In this document: one piece after another, positions 26,286-45,500 of the stretch | Position numbering within the stretch: the stretch's first letter is position 1 | How the letters are laid out: every line of letters starts with the position of its first letter | Translations under genes and position numbers: made by a program | From: Actinophytocola sp044466355 | Lineage (GTDB): Bacteria > Actinomycetota > Actinomycetes > Mycobacteriales > Pseudonocardiaceae | Direction: 5' to 3' | DNA length: 64,000 bases | Assembly: GCF_044466355.1 (NCBI RefSeq) | Contig: NZ_JBITMQ010000001.1 | Location: 1,054,001-1,118,000 of the forward strand | Notes under the pieces: generated by a model | The model's database searches: none | Told to the model about the DNA's origin: nothing | Seen by the model: the letters and a program-made list of their open reading frames with translations, nothing else

Positions 26286-27142
26286 CAGGCCACCGCCTCG
26301 TCCTGCGCGACCACACGGCCCGCGTGGATCGACGACGCCATCCGCATGCCTTCCGACCACGCGACCGGCCCGACGTCGGCGAGGGGGAGCGCGGTGCCGT
26401 CGGCCAGCGCCCAGCGCAGGTCGCCGGTCCACGTCTCGGCCTCCGGGTAGTCGCCGCCCAGCCAGAACCGTGCCTCCACCGCGACTCCGTTCTCGTAGGC
26501 GGTGTAGACCGCGTCGCCGCCCCGCACGGGGTAGCCGAGGGTGCGGCAGCGGCTGGTCGCGTGGTTGAGCTGTTCGAACCGGCCGCCGGAGAAGTCGGCG
26601 ACGGCCGTGTCCCCGGCCGGGAACTCCGCCGGTTTCACGAAGGTCTGCCGGAACAGCTGCTGCACCTGTTGCTCCACACCGAGTTCGGCGCCGAACTCAC
26701 GCAGCTCCTCGAGGTCGGCGAGCAGGACCGGGTGCGGGATGCGGATGCTCTCCGGCCGCAGCCGCACCGTGTCCCCGTCGAGCGTGACCACGCCCAGCCC
26801 GCGGTCGGTGTCCGCGTCGCGCAGGAACCCGACCTCGTCCGGCCCCGCGGTGACCACGAGGTCGCGTAGGGCGGCCGCCCACGCCGCGTCGGCCCACACC
26901 TGGGCGAGCAGGGCGGTGGGCACGGGTAACGACCGCACCATCCACTCGTCGACGCGCGACCGGCACTCCGCCTCGTGGCGGTCGAGCCATTCCGTCAGCT
27001 GGCGCAGCCGCACCACCTGCGGGTCCTCCTTCAGCGCCGACGGCACCGACGAGAGCACCCTGCCCTTGGCGTTGCGGCACTGCACCCGCCCGCCGTCCCC
27101 GATCCGTACCTGGTAACCGGATGCGGCGTCCAGCCAGCCCAC
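26285..27142 (-). CDS. DUF4132 domain protein, first gene of the MoxR-VWA operon (YehI-like)
   Basis: 285 residues. The segment REFGAELGVEQQVQQLFRQ and the following VKPAEF are the marks of DUF4132, and the C-terminal RWALADGTALPLADVGPVAWSEGMRMA completes the domain. In E. coli DUF4132 occurs in the much larger YehI (also called MolR). Here it is a short single-domain protein. GTG 27142 is supported by GGGAGGAA seven bases upstream. Its stop overlaps the start of the 1614-residue protein gene (TGATG). It opens the operon and is divergent from a molybdopterin oxidoreductase 300 bases away. The biochemical role is unknown. Confidence 0.75.
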   Translation of the reverse strand: MGWLDAASGYQVRIGDGGRVQCRNAKGRVLSSVPSALKEDPQVVRLRQLTEWLDRHEAECRSRVDEWMVRSLPVPTALLAQVWADAAWAAALRDLVVTAGPDEVGFLRDADTDRGLGVVTLDGDTVRLRPESIRIPHPVLLADLEELREFGAELGVEQQVQQLFRQTFVKPAEFPAGDTAVADFSGGRFEQLNHATSRCRTLGYPVRGGDAVYTAYENGVAVEARFWLGGDYPEAETWTGDLRWALADGTALPLADVGPVAWSEGMRMASSIHAGRVVAQDEAVA

Positions 27143-27442
27143 GGTTCCTCCCGTTGCGATCCCTGAGTCGTGACGGCGGCAGGTTATCGGCGTGCACCGA
27201 CAATGTCCGGCGAACCGGTGTTTCGCGTGCGTCAGCCCTCGCGGGGGAAGAGTTCGAGGACCTCGCCGTCGAGGTTCGCGAGGAGGTACGCGGCGCCGAG
27301 TTCGGAGTCCGCCCGCTGCCGGGCAACGCTGGCAACCGACCGTCCGTGTCCGACGGTCCGACGGGCCGGTGGTTCGCACCGGCGAACGCGGGCCCGTAAC
27401 GCCGTCCGTCCAGACGCGACACATGGAGGGCGGGAGGTCATC
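27143..27442. other. 300-bp divergent intergenic region
   Basis: It separates the MoxR-VWA operon (minus) from the molybdopterin oxidoreductase (plus) and must hold both promoters, but I cannot identify confident -35/-10 pairs. A short minus-strand frame ending near 27232 reads GAAYLLANLDGEVLELFPRE, which looks protein-like and may be a remnant of a small gene, but it has no convincing start. Confidence 0.4.
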
Positions 27443-29752
27443 ATGGCCGAGACGACGACGCGGACGTTCTGTGCGCTGTGCGTGTCACGGTGTGGCGCGA
27501 CGGCGACGGTCGCCGACGGGCGGCTCGTCGCGCTCGCGCCGGACCCCGGGCACCCGACAGGGCACGCACTGTGCGTCAAGGGCAAGGCGGCACCCGAGCT
27601 GGTCCACCACCGCGACCGGCTGCTCCACCCGATGACGCGCACGAACCCGAAGGGCGCTGCCGACCCCGGCTGGCGGCGCATCACCTGGGACGAGGCGCTC
27701 GACACCGCCGCCACGCGGCTCCGCGCGCTGGCCGACGAGCACGGACCCGAGTCGGTCGGGTTCAGCTGCCCGTCCCCGTCGACGTCGGCCATGTCCGACG
27801 CGGCGGACTGGGTGATGCGGCTGCGGCGCGCGTTCGGCAGCCCGAACATGTGCGTCTACATGGAACTGTGCGGGTGGGGCCGCTACCTCGCGTCCCTCTA
27901 CACCTACGGCGCGCCGGTGCCGGGTGCCTACATGCCCGACCTCGAACGCACCGGCTGCGTCCTGTTCTGGGGCTACAACCCGTCCATCTCGCGGCTCGCG
28001 CACGCCACCGCCACGGTCGCGGCCCTGCGCCGGGGTGCGCGGCTCGTCGTGGTCGACCCCAGACGGGCCGGGCTCGCGGGGCGCGCCGACCACTGGCTGC
28101 GCGTCCGGCCGGGCACCGACACCGCGCTGGCACTCGCGCTCACCGGTGTGATGATCGAGAACGGGTGGTACGACGACGACTTCGTGCGGCGGTGGACCAA
28201 CGCGCCGCTGCTCGTCCGCACCGACGACGGGCGGCTGCTGCGCGCCGGGGACGGCCTGCCTGTCGCGTGGGACGAGGTGGCCGGAGGGCCGGCCGGGTCT
28301 GCCGTCGACGAGACCCGACTCGCGCTGCGCGGCACCTACGAGGTCGGCGGGGTGGCGTGCCGGCCGGTGTTCGACCTGATCGCCGAGGAGTGCGGGCGGA
28401 TGACGCCCGCGGTGGCGGCGGCGATCACCGGCGTACCGGCGCAGGACGTGGTGTCCGCCGCGCGCACGCTGTGGGAGTCGCGGCCGGTCGCCTTCTACAC
28501 CTGGAGCGGGCTGGAACAGCACAGCGACGCGACACAGGCCGTCCGCGCGATCGGCCAGCTGTACGCGCTGACCGGCTCGTTCGACGCGCCCGGCGGCAAC
28601 GTGCTGTTCGAGAGCGTGCCGGCCAACCCGGTCGACGGGGCCGACCTGATCAGCGCGGAGCAACGCGCCAAGGCGCTCGGCATCGGCGAGCGCCCACTCG
28701 GGCCCGCGCGCTTCGAGTTCGTCACCGGGGACGACTTCTACACGGCGGCGTTGTACGGCAGGCCGTACCGGGCGCGTGGTCTGGTGAACTTCGGCGCGAA
28801 CCTCGTCATGGCGCACGGCGACAGCGCACGCGGCCGTGACGCGCTCGCGGCGCTCGACTTCACGGTGCACGCGGACCTCTTCATGTCGCCGACCGCCGAG
28901 CTGGCCGACATCGTGCTGCCCGCGGCGAGCGCGTTCGAGACCGAGGGCCTGAAGATCGGGTTCGAGATCAGCCAGGAGGCCCAGTCGCTGGTCCAGCTGC
29001 GCAGACCGCTCGTGCCACCACGGGGCGAGGCGCGCTCCGACGTGTCGATCGTCTTCGCGCTCGCGACCCGCCTCGGGCTCGGCGAGCACTTCTGGCACGG
29101 CGACGTGGACGCGGGCCTGCGCCACCAGCTCGCACCGAGCGGTGTGTCGCTGGAACGCCTGCGCGCCGAGCCCGAGGGGGTGCGGCTGCCGCTCGAAACC
29201 CGCCACCGCAAGTACGTCGAGACCGGCTTCCACACGCCGTCGGGGAAGGTCGAGCTGTACTCCGAGGAGTTCCTGGCGCACGGCTACCCGCCCCTGCCGG
29301 TGTTCACCGAGCCGGGTGTCAGCCCCCGCTCCCGCCCCGACCTCGCGCGGCGGTTCCCCCTGATCCTCACGTGCGCGAAGTCGTTGTGGTTCTGCGAGTC
29401 CCAGCACCGCGGCCTGCCGAGCCTGCGTGCCGCCGCACCCGACCCGCGCGTCGAGCTGCACCCCGACACCGCGCGGGCCCGCGGCATCGCGGCGGGCGAC
29501 TGGGTCAGCGTCGAGACACCGCACGGCAGCGTCCGGGCCCGTGCTGCGCTCACCACGGGCGTCGACCCCGGTGTGGTCGTCGGGCAGCACGGCTGGTGGC
29601 AGGCCTGCGCGGACCTCGGCCTGCCCGGCTACCCGCCGTACGGCGAGGGCACCGCCAACCTCAACGCCGTGCTGCGCCAGCGACCGAGCGATCCCGTCAG
29701 CGGCAGCTCACCGCTGCGCGCGGCGCTGTGCGAGGTGACCCGGCTGGCCTGA
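27443..29752 (+). CDS. Molybdopterin-dependent oxidoreductase with N-terminal [4Fe-4S] site
   Basis: 769 residues, the usual length for the family. A [4Fe-4S] site is formed by C10-x2-C13-x3-C17 and C44. C143 (in MELCGWGRY) is at the position of the molybdenum-ligating Cys of the Nap/FdhF-like group. Molybdopterin contacts include LFWGYNPSIS, VVVDPRRAGLAG and the C-terminal dinucleotide-binding domain (VELHPDTARARGIAAGDWV). No Tat signal is present, so the enzyme is cytoplasmic. There is no electron-transfer subunit beside it, so it must use a partner encoded elsewhere. It probably belongs to the broad formate dehydrogenase/nitrate reductase/thiosulfate reductase group; the substrate is unknown. 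ATG 27443 has GGGAGG upstream. Confidence 0.85.
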   Translation: MAETTTRTFCALCVSRCGATATVADGRLVALAPDPGHPTGHALCVKGKAAPELVHHRDRLLHPMTRTNPKGAADPGWRRITWDEALDTAATRLRALADEHGPESVGFSCPSPSTSAMSDAADWVMRLRRAFGSPNMCVYMELCGWGRYLASLYTYGAPVPGAYMPDLERTGCVLFWGYNPSISRLAHATATVAALRRGARLVVVDPRRAGLAGRADHWLRVRPGTDTALALALTGVMIENGWYDDDFVRRWTNAPLLVRTDDGRLLRAGDGLPVAWDEVAGGPAGSAVDETRLALRGTYEVGGVACRPVFDLIAEECGRMTPAVAAAITGVPAQDVVSAARTLWESRPVAFYTWSGLEQHSDATQAVRAIGQLYALTGSFDAPGGNVLFESVPANPVDGADLISAEQRAKALGIGERPLGPARFEFVTGDDFYTAALYGRPYRARGLVNFGANLVMAHGDSARGRDALAALDFTVHADLFMSPTAELADIVLPAASAFETEGLKIGFEISQEAQSLVQLRRPLVPPRGEARSDVSIVFALATRLGLGEHFWHGDVDAGLRHQLAPSGVSLERLRAEPEGVRLPLETRHRKYVETGFHTPSGKVELYSEEFLAHGYPPLPVFTEPGVSPRSRPDLARRFPLILTCAKSLWFCESQHRGLPSLRAAAPDPRVELHPDTARARGIAAGDWVSVETPHGSVRARAALTTGVDPGVVVGQHGWWQACADLGLPGYPPYGEGTANLNAVLRQRPSDPVSGSSPLRAALCEVTRLA

Positions 29753-29920
29753 GGGCCGCGCTCGTGTGAGTCCTTCACCGCGATTCGGACTATTCGGTGA
29801 GAGCTGTACGGACCAACGCGTTGACCGGTTCGCAGTGATATGTCCGGGCTTTGCTCACTTTTCGAGCCAGTTGTGCGAACTTGTATCGCCGTCTCGTCGT
29901 CCAGCCCACCGGGAGCGTCC

Positions 29921-31111
29921 TTGACCGGTCCTCCGCGCAACTTCCGGGTGCTGGTGTTCGGCTACTCGTGCTCCGCCTACGGCAACTACCTCAACCTGGT
30001 CGCGCTCAGTCTCTTCACCCTCGTCGTGACCGGCGGGCCGCTCGGCGTCGGCATCGTGATGGCGCTGCGGCTCGGGGCGGGGTTCGGCGCGGGGATCGTC
30101 GCGGGGCGGCTGGTCAACCGGTTCGACCGGCGGCGGTTGATGATCGGCACGGACCTCGTCCAGGCCGCCGCCATGGTGGGGCTCGCGGCGGGCCCGCGGC
30201 ACGTCGCGCCGCTGGTCGCGGCCGCGGTCGTGCTGGGGGCGGGGAACACGCTCTTCACCGTCGCCCTGCGCAGCAGCGTGCCCGCGATGGTCGGGCAGGA
30301 ACAGCGGGTCAAGGCCAACGGCAGGCTGGTCACGGGCCGTTCGCTCGGCACGGTGCTCGGTTTCGCGAGCGCCGGGATCGTCGTGGGCACAGGCGGGTTC
30401 GACGCCGCCTTCTACGTCAACGCCGCGTCGTTCGTCGTCTCCGCCGTGTCGCTGGCCGCGCTGCGCCTCCCCACCCGCACCGGCGACGGCCCGGCGGGCA
30501 CCGCCACCGGTGACCTCACGGGGCGGCTCCTCGCGCTTGCCGGCCCGGTCGTCGTGCTGATGGTCGCCGTGCGCGGCGCGGACGCGTTCGGCTCCGCGTC
30601 CCACAACATGGCGATCCCGCTGTACGCCAACCAGCTCGACCCGGTGAACCCGGCGGTCGTGATGAGCCAGTTCTGGGCGTCCTGGGCGATCGGCACCCTG
30701 CTCGCGCACCAGGTCGTCCGGCGCGTGTCGCTGGGGGAGCGGGCGTTCGCGCTCGGCACCTGCCTGATGGCGGTGAGCTTCGTGCTCGCGTTCGCCGTGC
30801 CCGCCGGGCCCGCGCTGATCGCCGTGGCGCTGCTGGCCGGGCTCGCCGACGGCTTCACCGAGATCGTGTACACGTCCCGGCTGCAGGAGGCGCCCGACGA
30901 GCAGCGCGGCCGCCTGTTCGGGATGTCCGCGACCGCCGAGACCGCGGGCTTCGCGACCGGGATGGTCGCCAGCTCCGCCTTGCTGGAGGTCGCCCCGGCC
31001 CTGACCGTCGTCGCGGCCTTCCACGGTGTCGCGGTGCTCGCCGCCGCCGGCCTGTTCGCCGTCACGTTCGTCCGCCGCCGCACCGCGGCACCCGTCGCCC
31101 AGGAGACGTAG
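29921..31111 (+). CDS. MFS transporter, probable exporter for the hybrid synthase product
   Basis: 396 residues from a TTG start at 29921 (GGGAG six bases before), with 12 predicted helices. The N-terminus RVLVFGYSCSAYGNYLNLVAL and GRLVNRFDRRRLM (loop 2-3 motif) place it in the MFS_3/enterobactin-exporter-like group. An ATG at 29840 would add 27 residues but has no ribosome site and reads through promoter-like DNA. The stop is directly followed by the synthase start (TAG then ATG), with AGGAG inside its 3' end. The pair is therefore one operon, and export of the synthase product (or self-protection) is its likely role. The substrate is inferred from context only. Confidence 0.8.
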   Translation: MTGPPRNFRVLVFGYSCSAYGNYLNLVALSLFTLVVTGGPLGVGIVMALRLGAGFGAGIVAGRLVNRFDRRRLMIGTDLVQAAAMVGLAAGPRHVAPLVAAAVVLGAGNTLFTVALRSSVPAMVGQEQRVKANGRLVTGRSLGTVLGFASAGIVVGTGGFDAAFYVNAASFVVSAVSLAALRLPTRTGDGPAGTATGDLTGRLLALAGPVVVLMVAVRGADAFGSASHNMAIPLYANQLDPVNPAVVMSQFWASWAIGTLLAHQVVRRVSLGERAFALGTCLMAVSFVLAFAVPAGPALIAVALLAGLADGFTEIVYTSRLQEAPDEQRGRLFGMSATAETAGFATGMVASSALLEVAPALTVVAAFHGVAVLAAAGLFAVTFVRRRTAAPVAQET

Positions 31112-41521
<10,410 letters not shown>

Positions 41522-41599
41522 CAGCCTGGACACCGTGGTGCGACGGTCCATCCCGATTCCCGTGCGGGGTGCGACCCTGGGACGGGACGGAGGGTGACC

Positions 41600-42445
41600 A
41601 TGGACGAGAACAACACCAGGCAGACCTACCTGGCCCTGCGCTTCGCCATGCTCCTGCTGACGGCGATGCTCGCCGTCTCGATCGTGCTGCAGGTGGTCGC
41701 GGCCGACGACTTCTGCTTCCTGCACTCGATCAGCGCCTACTACCACTCGGCGGTGCGCAACGTGTTCGTCGGCGCGTTGTGCGCGATCGGCGCCTGCCTG
41801 ATCGTCTACCGGGGCAACATCGACGAGGAGAACGTGGCGCTCGACTACTCGGGCTTCATGGCGTTCGTCGTCGCGTTCGTGCCGACCGAGTACGACCGCG
41901 CCTGCTCACTGGCGGACGGGCCGCGCCCGTCGGACACCGACATCGCGGACGCGGCGGCCAACAACGTGCTCGCGCTGCTGGTGATCGCGCTGGCCGCGGT
42001 CCTGGCCGCGTGGCGGCTGCCGTGGCTGCGGCCGGACCCGGACCGCCCGCTCGGCAGGTTCGCCCGAACGGCCGTCGCGGTGACGGTGGGCCTCCTCGTC
42101 GTCGGGTTCGCGGTCTTCTTCCTCGAACGGGACCTGTTCGTGCGGCACGGACACGCGGTCGCGGCCGTGCTGCTGTTCGCGGGGATCATCGCGGTCGTCG
42201 TGTTCAACGCACGGGACTTCGCCGCCAAGCGCGCGGTGAGCCTGTGGCGCAACCGGTACAGCGTCATGGCCGTCGCGATGACGCTGTCCGTGGTCGGCAG
42301 CGTGGTCCTGTACCTGCTCGGCATGCGGTACGCGGTGCTCATCGCGGAGGCGTTGCTGATCGGCGAGTTCGCGGTGTTCTGGGGCATGCAGACGGCCGAG
42401 CTGCGCAACAGGACGGTGCGCCCCGCCGAGCCGCACCGGGGCTGA
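41600..42445 (+). CDS. Multi-pass membrane protein of unknown function
   Basis: 281 residues with about seven hydrophobic helices. The first loop carries HSISAYYHSAVRNVFVGALCA, a signature of an actinobacterial membrane family I know only as uncharacterised. The conserved ENVALDYSGFMAFVVAFVPTE follows. A central acidic/Asp-rich loop (PRPSDTDIAD) faces one side. ATG 41600 is preferred because GGAGG lies eight bases before it; in-frame GTG 41594 is too close to that site. It follows the synthase by 78 bases but lacks an obvious link to its product. Confidence 0.7.
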   Translation: MDENNTRQTYLALRFAMLLLTAMLAVSIVLQVVAADDFCFLHSISAYYHSAVRNVFVGALCAIGACLIVYRGNIDEENVALDYSGFMAFVVAFVPTEYDRACSLADGPRPSDTDIADAAANNVLALLVIALAAVLAAWRLPWLRPDPDRPLGRFARTAVAVTVGLLVVGFAVFFLERDLFVRHGHAVAAVLLFAGIIAVVVFNARDFAAKRAVSLWRNRYSVMAVAMTLSVVGSVVLYLLGMRYAVLIAEALLIGEFAVFWGMQTAELRNRTVRPAEPHRG

Positions 42446-42496
42446 CTGCTCCGAATGGCCGTGTCGTGGCTCACAGGCCTGCGCTACGCTCCGAAA

Positions 42497-42507
42497 TGAA
42501 ACGTTCA
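42497..42507. promoter_or_regulatory. Possible LacI-family operator
   Basis: TGAAACGTTCA is one base short of the common LacI-family consensus TGAAACGTTTCA. It lies 16 bases before the GTG start of the alpha-L-rhamnosidase, where such sugar-responsive operators are common. No LacI gene is nearby. Confidence 0.35.
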
Positions 42508-42523
42508 AATACTGGGAGGCCTG

Positions 42524-45500
42524 GTGTCGGCAGCGTCGCCTTTCCCCGTTCCCGTGCGCCGGGCGAAGCAGGCCTGGCTCGCCGCCGTGCTCTCGTTGGT
42601 CCTGTTCGCGACCGGGTCCGTCGCCGCCGTGGCGGACCGGGGGGCACCGCGGGTCCGGCTGACCGGCCTCCTCGTCGAGAAGAAGGTCGAACCGGTCGGG
42701 ATCGACCTGGAGCGGCCGCGGTTCTCGTGGGTCGTCGAGTCGACCGCGCGTGACGTGGCGCAGCTGTCCTACCGCCTGCGGGTCATCGGCGAACCGGGCG
42801 GGCAGGTCTGGGACAGCGGCGTGGTCCGGTCCCGGGAGTCGGCCAACGTGCCCTACGGCGGGCCGCCGCTCGCCGCCGCCACCGACTACCGCTGGCACGT
42901 GGACGTGGTGACGACGCACGGCACGTCGTCGGCGCGGTCCACCTTCCGGACGGGGCTGCCCGGCGAGCGGGACTGGGCGGGCAGCACGTGGATCGGCAAC
43001 GAGCGCCTCCCGGACGCCGTGACCGACCTGAACTTCACCGGCGCCCGCTGGATCTGGACCCCGGGGTCGAGCGCCCCGGGAGAGGACCGCGCCTTCCGCG
43101 GCACCCAGGTCAGCCCGGCGGGCAGGACCGCCACTCGCGCCGAGGTCCTGATCACCGCCGACGACGCGTACGAACTCCTGGTCAACGGCACGGCGATCGG
43201 CGCGACCGACGCCGCCGAGAACAGCTGGCAGCAGTCCCACTTCTACGAGGCGGCCCTGGCGCCGGACCGCAACGTGTTCGCGGTGCGGGCGTCGAACGAC
43301 GCCAACTCGCCCGGCGGGGTCATCGCGGTCGTTCGCGTGTCCTATTCGGACGGCACGACCACGACGACCACCACCGGCGCGGGATGGCGCGCCGTCGTCG
43401 GTGTGCCGGACGGGTTCGCCAGTCCCGGCTTCGACGACTCCGGCTGGGGTGCCGCGGCCGAGCTGGCGACGTACGGCGGCAGCCCGTGGGGCAGCCAGGT
43501 GCGGCCGCCGACGCGCACACCCCGGCCCGCACCACTGCTGCGGCGCGAGTTCGAGGTGGGTGAACGGGTGCGCGACGCCACGCTCTACCTGGCGGCGGGC
43601 GGCTACGCGAACGTGTCGCTCAACGGCCGCCCGGCGAGCGACCAGGTGCTGGCGCCCGGGTTCACCGACTACGACGACACCGTCCAGTACACCGCCATCG
43701 ACCTGACGACGGCGTTGCGGCCCGGCACGAACACGCTGGGAATGGAGCTCGGCCGCGGCTTCTACGGCATGACCGGTGGCAACGTGTGGCGGTGGGAGTC
43801 CCCGCCGTGGCACGACGACCCGGTCGTGCGCGCGGTGCTGCACATCGAGTACGCCGACGGCCGCACCGAACGCGTCGGCACCGACGACTCGTGGCGGATC
43901 CACGACGGCCCGACGGTCTTCGACGACCTGTACGCCGGTGAGACCTACGACGCCGGGAAGGTCCAGCCGGGCTACGACACCGCGCGCTTCGACGACAGCG
44001 GGTGGGCACGGGCGAGCGAGGTGCCGGGCCCACGGGGTGTGCTCGTCAACCAGCGCCAGCAACCGATCCGCGTGACGAAGTCGCTGCCCGCGGTGGAGAT
44101 CACCGAACCGGCCGAGGACACGTACGTGGTCAAGTTCCCGCGCGTGATCGCGGGCTGGGCGCGGTTCACCGCGACCGGCCCGGCGGGCACCACGATCCAC
44201 GCCTCGTACGGCGAGAAGCTCACCGCCGACGGCCGGGTGAACATGAGCAACAACGGCGGTTTCCAGTCCGGCTTCCAGCACGACCGGTTCGTCCTCGCCG
44301 GGACCGGCGAGCCCGAGTCGTGGGAGTCCCGCTTCTCCTACAAGGGTTTCCAGTACCTCGAGGTGACCGGGTGGCCGGGGGAGGAGCCGCCGCCGCTGAG
44401 CGCGTTCACCGCCAGGGTCGTGCACACCGACGCCGAGGAGACGGGCACGTTCGACAGCTCCAGCGACACGATGAACCGCACCCACCGCGCGGTGGTCGAC
44501 ACGTTGCTGAACAACATCCACGGCATCCCCACCGACACGCCGATGTTCGAGAAGAACGGCTGGACCGGCGACGCGGCGCTGGGCGCCGAGATGTTCATGA
44601 CGAACCTCGACACGCACGAGCTGTTCGCGAAGTGGCTGCGCGACCTGCACGAGACCCGCGACGCCGAGGGCAGGCCGATGGTGATCGCCCCCAGCTCCGG
44701 CGACTGGGGCCGGTGGGGCGTGGCGCCGCCGTGGCACTCGGCGTACGTGCTGATCCCGTGGTGGCTCTACCAGTACGGCGGCGACAGCCGGGTGCTGAGC
44801 GAGAACTACGACGGCATGAAGGCCTATGTGGACCTGGAGTACGGGCGGTCCTCGGGCGGCATCGTGTCGAACCCGCGGCTCGGCGACTGGGTGAGCCCGG
44901 AGGCGAGCCCGGCGGGCGGCAACGCGCCGGAGGACCTGCGCGTGTCGGGCACCGCCTACCTGTACGTCATGCTCACGTCCATGCGGCGCAGCGCCGAGTT
45001 CCTCGGCAAGCCCGCCGACGCGGCGGCTTTCGCACGGCACGCCGCCGTGGTGAAGGACGCGTTCAACGCCACGTTCCTCGACCGCGCCGCCGGGCACTAC
45101 CGCGGTGAAGGCGACCGCGGCTACCGGCAGACGCACAACGTGCTCGCGGTCGCCTTCGGACTGACACCGGACGAGGCGACGACGCGCACGGTCGTCGACA
45201 GCATCGTCGCGGACGTCCGTGCCCGGGGAACGAAGCTCAACACCGGTGTGCTGGGCACGAAGTACCTGCTGCCGGTGCTGACCGAGCACGGCCACGCGGA
45301 CGTCGCGTACGAGCTCGCCGAGCAGACCGAGTACCCGAGCTGGGGCTACATGCTGGCGAACGGCGCCACGTCGATGTGGGAGCACTGGGCGCTGGAAGCA
45401 CGGTCACGCGGCCACTACTTCCTCGGCACGGTCGACGACTGGTTCTACAAGTACGTCGCCGGGATCCGCGCGTCGGAGGAGACCGGCTACCGCGACATCA

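Noticed and set aside
22683..26450. 1255-residue plus-strand open frame
   Set aside because: Antisense shadow of the 1614-residue gene with no domain signal.
27232..27330. Small minus-strand gene upstream of the molybdopterin oxidoreductase
   Set aside because: The C-terminal residues look protein-like, but no start codon with a ribosome site was found and the extended frame is antisense to the enzyme.
29840..29920. ATG 29840 as start of the exporter
   Set aside because: It has no ribosome site and would add an unconserved polar stretch; TTG 29921 with GGGAG begins just before the first conserved helix.
41522..41545. Terminator hairpin after the synthase gene
   Set aside because: TGGAC and GTCCA pair around an interrupted stem only; too weak to call.
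41906..45385. 1159-residue minus-strand open frame opposite the rhamnosidase
   Set aside because: Composition is that of a reversed GC-rich gene; no recognised domains.
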